DNA from: Ahaetulla prasina | Lineage: Eukaryota > Chordata > Lepidosauria > Squamata > Colubridae | Direction: 5' to 3' | Length of the DNA stretch: 64,000 nucleotides | Assembly: GCF_028640845.1 (NCBI RefSeq) | Contig: NC_080546.1 | Span: 17,953,020 to 18,017,019, forward strand | Program-made: the position numbers and the translations under genes | Shown: positions 43,224-54,187 of the stretch, piece by piece | Position numbering within the stretch: the stretch's first letter is position 1 | Layout: each line of letters begins with the position of its first letter | The notes under the pieces: generated by a model | What the model was told of the DNA's origin: nothing | The model's input: only the letters and a program-made list of their open reading frames with translations | The model's database searches: none

Positions 43224-43590
43224 TACAGGTAGTCCTTGACTTACGTCCTTGACTTCATTTAGCGCCCCTTCGAAGTTACGGCACTGAAAAAAGTGACTTG
43301 TGATTTCTCACACAACTGTTGCAGCATCACCGTGGTCATGTGATCAAAATTCAGAAGTTTGGCAACTGACTCACAAGTATGACGGTTTCAGTGTCATGTG
43401 ATCACCTTTTCTGACCTTTTGACAAGCAAAGTCAACGTGGAAGTTAACAACTGTGCTACTAACTTAACAACGGAAGTGATTCATTTAATAATGGGGGCAA
43501 GCAAGGTTGTAAAATGGGGCAAAACTCACTTAACAAATGTCTCACTTAGCAACAGAAATTTTTGGGTTGTAAGTCGAGGACTACCTGTAT
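43224..43590 (-). mobile_element. Tigger-like MITE
   Basis: Inverted ends 'tacaggtagtccttgactta' and 'aagtcgaggactacctgta', among the cleanest termini in the window, with TA at the borders. Confidence 0.85.
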
Positions 43591-44085
43591 CTATTCTTCA
43601 GTTTAGGAGTTTCCATGTCCATGTCCTAGAGTTGTCTCACACGGAACAACCTTCTATTTAGAACATAAATCACTATAACTGTAGTATTTCTGGGTGTAGC
43701 AGACACATCAGCTAAAACTGTGCAAGGTGCTTCCAGTCATTAGGACAACACACAAAATGCTAAATATTGGGGAGAGAGATGGCTCCCTCCTGCCTTCCAG
43801 AAACCAAGTGATCAAGACTGAAATTTCATCTACTTGACACTGATCTCTTAGGAACCATTTTTTTGTGCACTGAAAGAATACAGATTCATATCTTCCCAAA
43901 CATACCAGTTAATATATTAATGCGGGTACGCTATATATGAGGTTGCACATACAAGCTTTGATCCTTTTCTGTCAAAAGTGAAGCAATGCAGATCACAAGA
44001 ATGAAAGCTTTCACAGAATAATTAGGTCTGCAACATCAGTTTATGGGTGCAGACCTTAAGACCACTCTTCTAACATAGTTTAGAC
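43591..44085. other. Unassigned intronic sequence
   Basis: No recognised feature. Confidence 0.5.
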
Positions 44086-44213
44086 CACACGCTGCATCAC
44101 GTTATCATTGTGTGACATTTCGTGATGCTTTTCCCCTTCGCGGAGCTGTGGTGGGCATGGCCTGTGCATGACGCATCCGGCCCATGGGCCGCCAGTTTGA
44201 CACCCTTGGTTTA
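44086..44213 (-). mobile_element. hAT-like fragment (GTTTGACACCCTTG end)
   Basis: 'cggcccatgggccgccag' followed by 'tttgacacccttg'. Similar material in forward orientation at 50806-50935. Partial. Confidence 0.5.
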
Positions 44214-44722
44214 GACCATTCTCTGTGAATTATCTGAACTTTTTCTTGAATCCTAGCTTATAGTTCATTATGCTTGTGCATGGCATTATCTATGAAACTT
44301 TTCTTAACTTGGCAATACAATTCTGGATGTTGCAGACTCACTGTTTTGATGGAGAGTTGTGGGAAAGCATCAGATTGTATTTGTGCAAGTTCACCTGTGT
44401 GTTTTTACCTGCTGAATCCGACCGTAATTTAACTTCGCAGTACAGAATCCAGATCTTGGCTCTTTGGATATTGTCAGTCATATGTATTTAATGAGTATTG
44501 CTTAATATTGTGGGAAAAAATAGAATATATTTTTACATAGGTTAGCCTTTTCAAACTTTATTCTGGGTGAAGAAAGAAGCAAGGAGAAAGAAAGAACTGG
44601 ATGCAAAAAAACAACAACCAATAACGGGAACATGGGAAGTGGTAAGAAAGGAAGAATGGGGGATGCATGTAAAAAAGGAAAGAGGAAAGCTTGGATATGT
44701 AAGGGGCAATGTGGACCAGTTC

Positions 44723-44859
44723 CAGTGGTGGGATTTAGCCAGTTCGCACCACTTCGAGAGAACCGGTTGTTAACTTTCTCAGCAGTTTGGCAAACTGGTT
44801 GTTGGAAGAAATCATTAGGACAGAGAACCGGTTGATAAATTACTTGAATCCCACTACTG
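44723..44859. mobile_element. hAT MITE, family 3
   Basis: CAGTGGTGGGATTTAGC to TGAATCCCACTACTG, with a perfect 8-bp duplication accagttc (44715-44722, 44860-44867). Confidence 0.92.
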
Positions 44860-44867
44860 ACCAGTTC

Positions 44868-45867
44868 CCTTTATAGAGGTGCCCCATCTTGGCACGAAGG
44901 AGAAGAAACAAAGGCGGCTCTGCTCACAGCAACCATTATGGCTACTCACCTGCCTTTCCTCTTAGTAGTAGCACAGTCAATCAGGAGTAGCACAGTATGG
45001 CATTCTTCTTATTCTTCTTGCTTATGTTTTGCTGTTCCTTCAATCACTGTCTCCTCAACTTTTTCTATCTTCAAAGCTACTGTAGCCTCTTTCAAAATGA
45101 AAGCATCACTGAAGTTTTAGCTTTTGTTAGATTCCAGCAGGATGGGATGTTCTAAAACAAGATTTGTCTGAGAAATTCCAGATATGGGACAATCCTTTTT
45201 ATTACATCCTCACAATTATGTGTATTTCTTAAGAAATATATGACAGCAAAAAGCTAATACCAAATAAGAAGTTACACAGAAAGACAAAATGCCATTTCTG
45301 CAGTCATGGGATCAAAAGAACTAGCAAAATTTCTCTTGAGAACTTTGTAGAAAGCTATTTTCCTTGGAGAGTTTATAATAATGTTCTATCTCCAGTCGTG
45401 GCTTCCTGGTATGCGCTGAAATATTTAACACCTTGATGCAGCTACAAGTTCAGACCTTCCTTAATGAAGCCATTTCATTACTTCTTCCAATAGGGACAAA
45501 TTAGATGCTCGGTTGTGCTTTGACTGTCACACATCAGATTCTAACTGCCTCATATTCTAATTTAACTTCCAGCCCAACTCTAGTTTTAAGAGAGAGAGAG
45601 AGGTCTGTAAGGCTCATGTCCCAGAATCTGCAACACCACCATGTCTAAAAATGTCCAACACCTTTATCACTTTCTCTACTGAGATACTTATAAATAGGTG
45701 AAAATGTTATTGAGCATAAAAACCATTAAGATTGCATTGCCTGTCACTAGAACAAAACCAAAGAATTTGGAATGGGACAGTGCTTATTTTAAACTGAAGT
45801 AGCATAAAACTTTTCTCATTGTATTTAGCAAAAAAGCTTCACCTTTGTGCAAAGGGCTTTCTTTTGG
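44868..45867. other. Unassigned intronic sequence
   Basis: No recognised feature except a short GA run at 45590-45602. Confidence 0.5.
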
Positions 45868-45872
45868 GACTC

Positions 45873-46050
45873 TGTTAGGTTCGGGAAGTAACGAGGCTGG
45901 AGACCAGGGTAGTGACAACAGCTCTTTAATATATGGTGAACCCAGCAACCTGGCTGGGGGAAATCAACCCTTTATATACTGTTTAACCGGTGGCTTCAAC
46001 CAATCAGCAACGTGCTTGTTTCCCGACTAAATATTTAAAGATACATAACA
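45873..46050 (-). repeat. Gypsy 3' LTR
   Basis: 178 bp, TG...CA type (plus strand tgttaggttc...acataaca). Contains a TATA-like 'tatataaagg' on the minus strand and CCAAT-like 'ctgattggttg'. Preceded inward by the polypurine tract. Confidence 0.93.
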
Positions 46051-46064
46051 CTCCTCCCCTCCCA
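46051..46064 (-). promoter_or_regulatory. Gypsy polypurine tract
   Basis: Minus strand reads gggaggggaggag directly upstream of the 3' LTR, the plus-strand DNA primer site. Confidence 0.85.
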
Positions 46065-46245
46065 GAAAACACTTTACCTCTATTTACATATTATTTACAT
46101 GTTATTTTTCGACGTTGTCACGCAAATAACCTGGGCGTCTCCTAATTCTTTCGGACCTGCGCGGTTCAGTCCTGGGTGGTGTTTTGAACTGGTCGGAGGG
46201 GCTTTTTCTCCTCCCAGCTCTTTCTCTAGGCCATCGGGCCCTGGA

Positions 46246-47310
46246 TTACTGGCAGTCTCTTTTCTTGGCCTCCGGCCTTGGATTACTTTGAATTTTCCTG
46301 CTGTTTCCATCGGGAACCTGATGGCGTCGCTGGACCTCCGGGACCTCAGCTAAGTCTTGCGCCTCCCCCGGGTTATGGTCAGCTGTGGAGTCAAATAAGG
46401 AGGGGTCATTGTCTGTCTCAGCTAGCTCGGGTTGTTCAGTTATTCGTTTCCTTATCTGGTCTATGTGGCGCCTCCATACTCGGTTGTCTTGTAACTCGAC
46501 TAAATATGACTTTGGACCGGTTGCCTTTATGATTTGCCCTGCGAGCCAACTTGGGCCGTCCCCATAGTTGCGGGCCCACACTCGGTCGCCTATGCCCATT
46601 CCTCTCGTTTTTTCTAGTTCCCCCTTGTAACCCTCTGGTGTGTAATGGGGATTCAAACGGTCAAGTGGGCACCGGAGTTTCCGTCCCATTAATAATTCGG
46701 CTGGGCTTCTGCCGGTAGCAGTGCTTGGGGTTCTGTGCTGAACGGCCAGAAAGAAATCTATCTTTGTTTGCCAGTCCCCTGGCTTGAGCCTGGACAATGC
46801 CTCCTTAGCGCTCCGGACGGAACGCTCTGCAAGGCCATTCGACGCAGGGTGGAAAGGCGCAGAGAGGGCATGTCGGATGCCCTCCTCTGCCAAGTATTCC
46901 TCGAACTGGGCTGCCGTGAATTGCGGGCCGTTGTCGGACACCAGAGTGTCAGGCAACCCGTGTGTTGCGAATAGGTGGCGCAGGGCTGCGATTACTGCCT
47001 CGGCCGTGGTGGATTTCATGAGTATGATCTCCAACCATTTAGAGAATGCATCGACAACCACGAGGAAGGTTTGGCCGTGGAAAGGGCCAGCAAAATCAAT
47101 GTGGATTCTTGACCAGGGCCCTTGGGGTTTTTCCCATTCCCTGACTGGGGCCGTTGGGGGTAGAGGTCTGGACTCTTGGCAAGCCTGGCATTTCCCTACC
47201 CTCTCAGCAATCTCTGAGTCCATGAGTGGCCACCACACATAGCTTCTTGCTAGCCCCTTCATCCTTACGATCCCTGGGTGACCTCGTGGAGGAGGTCCAA
47301 TACCTTTCAC
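46246..47310 (-). pseudogene. Gypsy integrase
   Basis: A 354-codon open frame covering most of a gypsy integrase. The zinc-binding region is partly preserved (GHPGIVRMKGLARSYVWWP then CQACQ). The catalytic core has D (IHIDFAGPF), D (LVSDNGPQF) and E (ASNGLAERSVRSAKE), so the D,D-35-E triad is intact. A C-terminal segment follows with GDRVWARNYG. The frame is lost just upstream of 47310, near the expected first zinc-ligand histidine, apparently by a one-base deletion relative to the neighbouring frame. The tail after the core is long and acidic. Best preserved domain of the element. Confidence 0.9.
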
Positions 47311-47397
47311 CTTAATTTATCCGGGATTACCACACGATCACCCCATAACAGGCACCCCCCTTGAGCCGAGAGCTCATCACGTTTTTTGACAAATTCC

Positions 47398-47990
47398 TTA
47401 AACTGTCGCCCGCAGCGGGCCACCCTCTTGTACCCAACCGAGTACAGTCCTCAACACAATGTCCCGGTATGATGCCCGAGCCACTTCCTTAGATGTGACT
47501 GGGCCAGAGTCTAAAGAGTCAATTAGAAGGATGGGCGTTCCCGGAGTGGGGTCTTCGATCGCCCCTGGTAGTGGGCATCTGCTTAACGCGTCTGCATGCC
47601 CCACTTCTTTTCCCGGTCGATGCTGCAGCTTGTAAGAATAAGCGGCTAAGAAAATAGTCCATCGAGTCAATCGTGGCGAGAGTGCCACGGGCGTTGGGCG
47701 GTCGCCAGCCAGTATTCCTAACAGCGGTCTGTGGTCAGTCACAATTTCAAATTCCCGCCCGAAAACATATTCATGAAATTTTTTCACCTCTGACACAATT
47801 GCTAGCGCTTCCTTATCTAACTGGCTATAGTTCCTCTCTGGGGAGGACATCGTTCTGGAGTAGAAGGCTATGGGGGCTTCTGTGCCGTTTGGCAGTCTGT
47901 GGCTGAGTACAGCCCCCACTCCGTAAGGGGAGGCATCGCAAACCAACACTAGTGGCAATGAGCTATGGTACTGGATGAGCAGGCTGTCGC
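47398..47990 (-). pseudogene. Gypsy RNase H and connection domain
   Basis: An open frame to 47398 with LVCDASPYGVGAVLSHRLP (first catalytic Asp), LDKEALAIVSEVKKFHEY (Glu), TDHRPL (Asp) and HADALSRCP, the ordinary layout of Ty3/gypsy RNase H following reverse transcriptase. Frame breaks separate it from both the RT (beyond about 48100) and the integrase (47310). Confidence 0.88.
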
Positions 47991-48099
47991 TTGAGAGCAG
48001 GTTTTTTACTGCTTCGAAAGCCCTACTTTCTGACTTCCCCCAAGACCAAGCAGTATTTTTTCCTAGAAGCTTATGCAGCGGTTCAGGAACGGTCGCTTT

Positions 48100-48900
48100 G
48101 TTTTTTAAAAAGACCGCAGAAAATTCACTAGCCCCAGGAATGCCTGTAGCTCTGTTTTGTTTTTGGGCGCTGGAGCCTTTCTGATTGCCTTGACCTTGCT
48201 CTCAGTGGGGTGAATTCCTTTCTTGTCTATTCGTAGCCCAAGAATTGACGGATTCTACCCCTATCTGGCATTTGTTCACTTTAACCTTTAGTCCGCTGAC
48301 CGAAAATGCCCAGAACTTTTCTCAACGCTCCCCAGTTCCTCTACGTTTTCTGCTGATATCAATACATCATCGTAGGAACTACCCTGGGAGCCCTTGCAGA
48401 AGTCGTTCCATCAGATTTTGGAACAGCCCTGGTGCCACACTCACCCCAAATTGTAATCGGGTACACTTGAAGGCCCCTGTGAGTTACAATCGCTTGGGCT
48501 TCGCTGTGTTGGCGCTCACGGGCAGTTGTTGGTAGGCTTGAGCCAAGTCTAACTTTGCAAAGACTTGCCCTTGCCCCAAAGAGTGCAGCAAGTGTTGCAC
48601 CACGGGAACTGGGTAAGCGCTTTTCTGTAAGGCTTTGTTTAGCGTCGCCTTGTAGTCAGCGCAGATTCTAATTGACCCATCTGGTTTTACTGGGGTGACG
48701 ATTGGCATCTCCCACTTTGCGTGGTCGACTGGCACCAAAATCCCCTGATTTATGAGCTTATCTAGCTCCTTGTCAATTTTAGGTTTAAGGGCAAAAGGGA
48801 CTCTCCTTGCCTTTAACCTAATGGGAGCTACCTGGGGGTCTAAGTTGAAGGAAATAGGGGTCCCCTTGTACTTGCCCAGGCAGTCCTTGAAGACATCTTC
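48100..48900 (-). pseudogene. Gypsy reverse transcriptase, frameshifted
   Basis: The first part, within the frame 48484-49224, carries IVTPVKPDGSIRICADYK and FAKLDLAQAYQQLPV (catalytic Asp in the LDLAQAY box). The frame then breaks near 48484. The catalytic YDD box appears in another frame at 48366-48374 (tac gat gat on the minus strand), followed by VLISAENVEE. The LG..NFY-type region follows further left. The RT was complete but is split by at least one frameshift, and cannot be translated as one protein. Confidence 0.85.
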
Positions 48901-49300
48901 GAACTCGTTCATGAGCATGTCTTTCAGGTTACAGTCACTTCTGTAGATGCCAGTCACTCCCATGCCCAGTGCACGAAACCAGTCTAGTCCCAACAAACTA
49001 GGCAGAGTCCCTTCGACAATCGTGATGGGCAGGGTCTTCTTGTGTGGTCCGTACTCGACTCGGACGGAGGTGGTCCTCGAGCAGGGATTCGATTTCCTTG
49101 GTAGTAGTGGACTCGTAGCCGTTGTGTTTGCAGGTGGCGCTTCGCAACTGATGGCAGTGACTTCGCCAAAGTGTCCCAGGACATGATGGTGATCGCTGAC
49201 CCGGTGTCCACTTCGAGTCGGCACCGTACTCCTTCTATTTTGGGTTTGGTGAAGATCTTCTTCTCCACTCGGGTTGAGGCGCGCCTATGACCACAGTCGC
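48900..49300 (-). pseudogene. Gypsy aspartic protease, frameshifted
   Basis: The retropepsin active site EVDTGSAITIM lies at about 49187-49219 in one frame (open 48984-49445). The downstream LLGLDWFRALGM, which normally follows in the same protein, is in a different frame (48484-49224), so a frame break lies near 49130. Confidence 0.8.
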
Positions 49301-50153
49301 TTGGTTGAATCGCGCCTTTTTGTTTGAGCCAATCGCGGGTCGCCTTGCCGATCCCGCGCTCTGATTGGCCGATTTGAATTTTCGGCGGGAAGGTTGGGGA
49401 GCTCGACAGACTTGAGCTAGGTGCCCTTTCTTCTCGCACCGACATGTTGCGTCTTTAAACTTGCAGCGTTGGCGCTGGTGTTGACCTCCGCAACTTCCGC
49501 ATTCGTCCCGGTCCTCTTTGCCGCGTTTCTCGGTTCGGCAGACCCCTTCCTCATCCTCACCGTCGGATTCGGTCTGGATCTCTTCTTGGTGCACCGGGGT
49601 TGACTTTGTGCTCGCCTTTGGTGTGAGAGGCTTTTGCAGTGTCTCCGCCGCTTGGGTGGACATTTCATGCGCTCGGGCTTCGTCCAGGGCGTTTGCCAGC
49701 GTCAGATTGCTTTTCGATAGCAGCCGCCTCCGCAAACGCATGTCTCGGACACCCCTGATGAGTTGCTCCAGCAGCACCTCGTCCAGGTCTCGGTACCCGC
49801 AGTCTTTGGAGGCTTTCCGCAGGGCGGCCATGTAGTCGCCTATGGATTCGCCTCAGCTGTCGGCGCCTCCAAATTCAAAACGCCGACGATTTGGACGGCG
49901 TTGGCGCGAAATGGTTTTTTAGCAGGGTTTGCAGAGTTTGCCACGATACCGATTGTATCGGCGTTGGCTCTGCCAGGGCTTCCGCGATGTCGATGACCTC
50001 GGGACCGCAATGGCTCAAGAAGTATGCCCTTTTGCGGTTGTCTGGAACTCCTTGCAGTTCGTTGGCTTCTAGGAAGCTTTCGAAACGGGTCATATACGTT
50101 CCCCATTTCTCTTTAGCCGGGTCAAACGGTGCGGGCGGAGTGTAACTGGCCAT
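49235..50153 (-). pseudogene. Gypsy gag with two zinc knuckles, broken
   Basis: Starts MASYTPPAPFDPAKEKW at 50153. The capsid-like part (KRAYFLSHCGPEVIDI) runs to about 49875, where a frameshift and then an in-frame TGA (about 49852-49854) interrupt it. The same protein resumes at GESIGDYMAALRKASKDCG and continues to the nucleocapsid: CGSCGGQHQRQRC and CRCEKKGHLAQVC (about 49425-49520). The second knuckle has one residue fewer than usual between its first two cysteines. Basic and acidic linker residues flank the knuckles. Confidence 0.87.
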
Positions 50154-50231
50154 CTCCGCTTTTCTGCCCTGTGTTTGCTGGGTTCGGTTCTTTCGTGCTT
50201 CAGCTCGGTTCTGGTGCTCCTTAGCCTCGAG

Positions 50232-50249
50232 ATCCCACCTTCGTCGCCA
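50232..50249 (-). promoter_or_regulatory. Gypsy primer binding site
   Basis: One base inside the 5' LTR the minus strand reads TGGCGACGAAGGTGGGAT. Its complement ends in CGTCGCCA and resembles the 3' end of a vertebrate tRNA-Ser; the tRNA identity is from memory and unconfirmed. Confidence 0.7.
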
Positions 50250-50250
50250 G

Positions 50251-50428
50251 TGTTAGGTTCGGGAAGTAACGAGGCTGGAGACCAGGGTAGTGACAACAGC
50301 TCTTTAATATATGGTGAACCCAGCAACCTGGCTGGGGGAAATCAACCCTTTATATACTGTTTAACCGGCGGCTTCAACCAATCAGCAACGTGCTTGTTTC
50401 CCGCCTAAATATTTAAAGATACATAACA
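50251..50428 (-). repeat. Gypsy 5' LTR
   Basis: 178 bp, same structure as the 3' LTR with two visible substitutions. Confidence 0.93.
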
Positions 50429-50433
50429 GACTC

Positions 50434-51372
50434 CTTGCCTCCTCTTCTTTGTCCAGCTCAATCTTTGCTTCCATCTTCCAATGAACCTCAGTTCCTTGTT
50501 TTTATATGTATAAAAATCTGACCTCAGTCTGAAACTATAACTTCTTAACAATGGTGAGATTACATCCCTTAGCATTCCAGCTACTAATGACTACACTGAC
50601 TGGGAAATCTGCAGTTTTTATTCCAGAATAACTACAGAGTATGGGATTGGAAAACACGTCTTCTCAGGCTAACCGACAAAGTTCCTGCTGAAGAAAAAAA
50701 AAAAAACAGCCAGCCAATTTAGGCAGTTATAAAATTCCCAGCTGGTGCTAAATATCCGCATACAGCCAAAAGACATCAAAGTTGAGCAAGGTTGATCTTA
50801 ATCCTCATAGAGCAGGCCTGTCAATCTCATAGAGCAGGCCTGTGGGCGGCCCAGATGTGTTGCATGCAGGCCACAGCTACCCTGGCTCCGCGAAGGCAAA
50901 AAAACTTCATGATACATCATGTGACACAATTGAGTTTGAACATGAATGATAGAGGAAGCAATCTGGAAATGGCTTGCCAGGGTTTAGGACTGAGTTTTAT
51001 GCCAAACCATGGTTCATTTATAAAAGCATGGTTTGATAAGCTGCAAACCTGGGCTCATACACATTAAGCCCTAGTATGGTTGGCCATGATATCAAAAAAG
51101 TAATAACTGATTGCTGTGCTACATCATGTTAAATAGTAAATTACAATTTACAAAATTCATACAACACACTAAATCAAGTGCTCAGAGACCAGATTATATC
51201 TGAAGGCAAAATATAATTAGCCTCTGGAATAACCCCGATAGAAATTGAATTCAAAATATAAATATAAACTTCTGATCTCTTCTCAGCACTGTGTTAGAGG
51301 CAGGAAGGTGAGAGGAAAACCTACCATACTTGGTGTGAACTAACTTTCACACATGCCTGGATTATTATCATA
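50434..51372. other. Unassigned, with a hAT-like fragment at 50806-50935
   Basis: 50806-50935 shows a short duplicated 'catagagcaggcctgt' block followed by 'gcggcccagatg' and 'catgatacatcatgtgac', related to 44086-44213. The rest is unassigned. Confidence 0.5.
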
Positions 51373-51380
51373 ACCTAGAA

Positions 51381-51694
51381 TAGTAATGGCGAACCTATAG
51401 CACGTGTGACACAGGTGGCATGCAGCACCCTCTCTGCGGGTGCATGAGCTGTCAGCCCAGTTCTGTTCTGCGGTGCATGCGTGCGCACCGCCTGCTGGCC
51501 AGCTGGTACTCAAGTCTCTGCCGCACATGCGCAGGGGGTGTGGGATGCATGTGGGGGAGCCATGCATGCATGCATAGGGGGGAGGGCACATGCAGGGGGC
51601 CATACGTGCACTGCATTTTGGTGGTTCAGGCGCGCGCATGCACATTCGCTTGTGCACTTTGGGCACTCAGTCTGGAAAAGGTTAGCCATCACTA
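51381..51694. mobile_element. hAT MITE, CATGCA-rich family
   Basis: Termini TAGTAATGGCGAACC and GGTTAGCCATCACTA; flanking octamers acctagaa / acctagca. GC-rich interior of tgcatgc motifs, as at 22112-22504. Confidence 0.87.
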
Positions 51695-51702
51695 ACCTAG
51701 CA

Positions 51703-52173
51703 TATATCAGCAGTTTTTCTCTCTGTCTATCTGATCGCTGGGGTGAGGGCGGGGGGAAGCAGGACAAAACATTAATAGAAATGCATTTCCAAATGGCTAA
51801 GATTGCCTGATGTGCCCTGTCTGCCTGAATGTTATTTGCTATTATTTGTAATTGTGCTTCTCTATGATTAATGGGAGGCAGTCTTTTGCAGAGAGAGGCT
51901 GTAACCTGAGCTAAATTGGGCCACACAACGGAGTACTGTATGCTTGATTATACATTTATTAATGTCACCAGCAACACCCGTGTTTCATGCTGCCAGGCAT
52001 GATTAACAGTTCAACACATGAGGCATTCATTACCAATTTTTAAGGATTAAAAATTGCAGGAGTATTTAAATCTAAATAGTATTTTCTTTTTTTCAGAATT
52101 GCATATTAGTCTCCCAATTTTGTATCTGGTTTTGTTTTTGAGTGATGCAAATGGCTGAAAGTACCATATAGAA
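51703..52173. other. Unassigned intronic sequence
   Basis: No recognised feature. Confidence 0.5.
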
Positions 52174-52307
52174 CAGAGGTGGGGAACTATGGCCCTTTTA
52201 TGATTTATGGACTTCGACTCCCAGAATTCCTGAACCAATGTGGCTGGCTCAGGAATTCTGGGAGCTGAAGTCCACAAGTCATGAAAGGGCCATAGTTCCC
52301 ACCTCTG
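52174..52307. mobile_element. Near-perfect palindromic MITE
   Basis: 134 bp, CAGAGGTGGGGAACTATGGC to its reverse complement at 52288-52307. The arms pair over almost their full length, including 'cccagaattcctga' against 'tcaggaattctggg'. hAT-type CAG/CTG ends, but no clear 8-bp duplication. Confidence 0.75.
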
Positions 52308-52967
52308 ATAGCATAACAGAATGGTAGATTCGAACCATGTCAGAGTTGTTTAGGACAGAGTAAAGAAGGTTGGCTGCTTAGGAACCCTGGATCCTAAAAC
52401 TTTTTTTAAAAAATAAAAATGCCAGAATTTCTCTAATGGAGACAGCAGAGCTGTCCGACCCACTTTGTAAAGTTAAATTTCACGACCGCCCTTTTAAACA
52501 CATTTTCTTACAAATAAGCCAATTTCTGTAACCTTCCTCAAGTTCTATGAAATTTCACAAAATGGCTAGAATCTGATGGAATTTTGCCAATTTTTTGAAA
52601 ACAAAAACTGCTTCTTACATGGAAAGTAATACATATTCAGTGATAGCCTTCTTCTCCAGACAAAAAAGGTCTCCTTCAAAATTTAGTCACAATTGCTTTT
52701 GGAATTTATAGAGAATCCCTTGCAAGACAACGAGCAGAGGAAAAGCTAGGTTCATTGTAGCATGACAGTCCACAGGTGGTGGACTTTGACTAAGACTAAG
52801 AGACCAGTTGACAACTCCAGCTGATCTTCTGATGACTTCCCTAGATCTTCCCAGATACCTCTCTAGATGTAGCTTGGGGGAGGTTGAACCAGTTCCTGGT
52901 ACATCAAGACCTGAATTGATCGACGGCTCTCAGCAGCCAGCTGTGAGAGTGTTGGCTGAAGCGTAGC
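52308..52967. other. Unassigned intronic sequence
   Basis: No recognised feature. Confidence 0.5.
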
Positions 52968-52975
52968 TACAGAAC

Positions 52976-53865
52976 CAGTGGTAGGATTCAGCTGGTTCAG
53001 GGCGATTTGGATGAACTGGTAGTTAAATTACTGGCTGGCTCTGCCCCTCTCCTTCCAGGAGTCCCCACGCACCCCCTTTTGGCTCCCAGGTACACGCAGG
53101 GAGGCCCACTAGGTGTCAAGCACAGCTCCAGCTCGACACATGATGCTGCAGGGATCTGCGTCTGGCAAGCATGAGAAATGAGACAGCACATTGGTGGCCG
53201 GGATAGAGGAAAATGAGGGCTGAGCATTAGAAAGAGCTGCTTTAGTTCCGGGGTTTAGCAGATGATGTAGCAGCTGAGGCTGTCACCCGAGGATGGAGAG
53301 AGCGGCCAGGTGTCCAATCAACGGAGCAGTTCAACCATGGGGCGGGGCCTGAGCAGCGCAGGGTGTTTAAAAGGGGCTGAGAGGCAGAAGCTCTCAGCGC
53401 TGACTTTATACAAAGAAACCAAAGAAACATGAGACCCGGTGTGTAGCAGACCAAATAAAAGATGACTTTTTCTGGAAGAAACCCAAGTTGGCTTGTTTAT
53501 TCTCACAGCGTCTGGCACAACTGTGTCTGAGCAAGCCGAGATTAGGCCCAAAATTGGGTGTGGGGGGTGGTGCCCCCCCCACGGCCTGTTTTGACTCACA
53601 GGTTTCAGGGAGGCCTCCTAGGCCCAAAATAGGGCATGGTGGGGTGCAGCACCCCTATCCCTCCAGCGGCCTGTTTTCACTCCCAGGAGGCTGCAGGGAG
53701 GCCTACTAGGCCCAAAATGGGGTGTGGGGGGCACATCCCCCCCATGGCCCGTTTTTGCTTCCAAGGGGGTGCAGAAGCCCGAGTGCTGCCTGTCACACCC
53801 TCTGCCCACCCAGCTGGTCATTAGGGCAGAGAACCGGTTGTTAAATTATTTGAATCCCACCACTG
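52976..53865. mobile_element. Long hAT family 3 element with inner repeats and an LTR-like module
   Basis: CAGTGGTAGGATTCAGC to TGAATCCCACCACTG (890 bp), with flanks tacagaac / agcagaac (6 of 8 match). The interior holds an LTR-like block (53266-53519) and about three tandem ~80-bp units beginning aggcccaaaat (53543, 53621, 53709). Open frames here are products of that repeat. No transposase. Confidence 0.75.
53266..53519 (+). mobile_element. LTR-like promoter/poly(A) module
   Basis: TGTAGCAGCTG...GGCACA with a TATA-like 'gtttaaaagggg' (about 53365) and AATAAA at 53454-53459, the usual spacing in an LTR. No target duplication was found, so solo-LTR status is unproven. Confidence 0.45.
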
Positions 53866-53873
53866 AGCAGAAC

Positions 53874-54170
53874 AGTCCTGAGGCTCCAGGTGGGGAAAGC
53901 ACTGCCTTCTGCACTGATCCAAGGACACGGAGGGCAGAGAAAAGGCAGGAGCAGAGAAGGCGAGCCTGACTACACATGAGGAGACAGCTTTGTCTCTCTT
54001 GATGGGCGGCGCCAGAAGCTGGCTACTTAGCACAGCAGACAGACAGAGGTGATGCTGGGGAGCAACGTGTTTGCTTCCCAGCTGTGTGTTTTCTGGTTGC
54101 TGTGATTCCTGCCTTGCTTTGGATTGACGCTTTGACTTGGATCATGCCTTGGAAACTCTGGACTTTTCTT
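53874..54170. other. Unassigned intronic sequence
   Basis: No recognised feature. Confidence 0.5.
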
Positions 54171-54187
54171 GCCTTGTGAACACTCTT

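Larger units (their letters stand above)
45873..50428 (-). mobile_element. Ty3/gypsy LTR retrotransposon, structurally complete
   Basis: A 4556-bp element on the minus strand: 5' LTR 50251-50428, 3' LTR 45873-46050, and a perfect 5-bp target duplication gactc (45868-45872, 50429-50433). The two 178-bp LTRs differ at two positions by eye (near 45991 and 46026). Order is gag, protease, reverse transcriptase, RNase H, integrase, which is the Ty3/gypsy order. Integrase and zinc-knuckle style resemble the Mag/K02A2.6-like group. Coding frames are broken in several places, so the copy is not autonomous. It lies in SNCA intron 4, in the same transcriptional direction as the gene. Confidence 0.93.

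Noticed and set aside
53406..53830. Overlapping Gly/Pro-rich frames in both directions
   Set aside because: Artefacts of the ~80-bp tandem repeats within the long hAT element.
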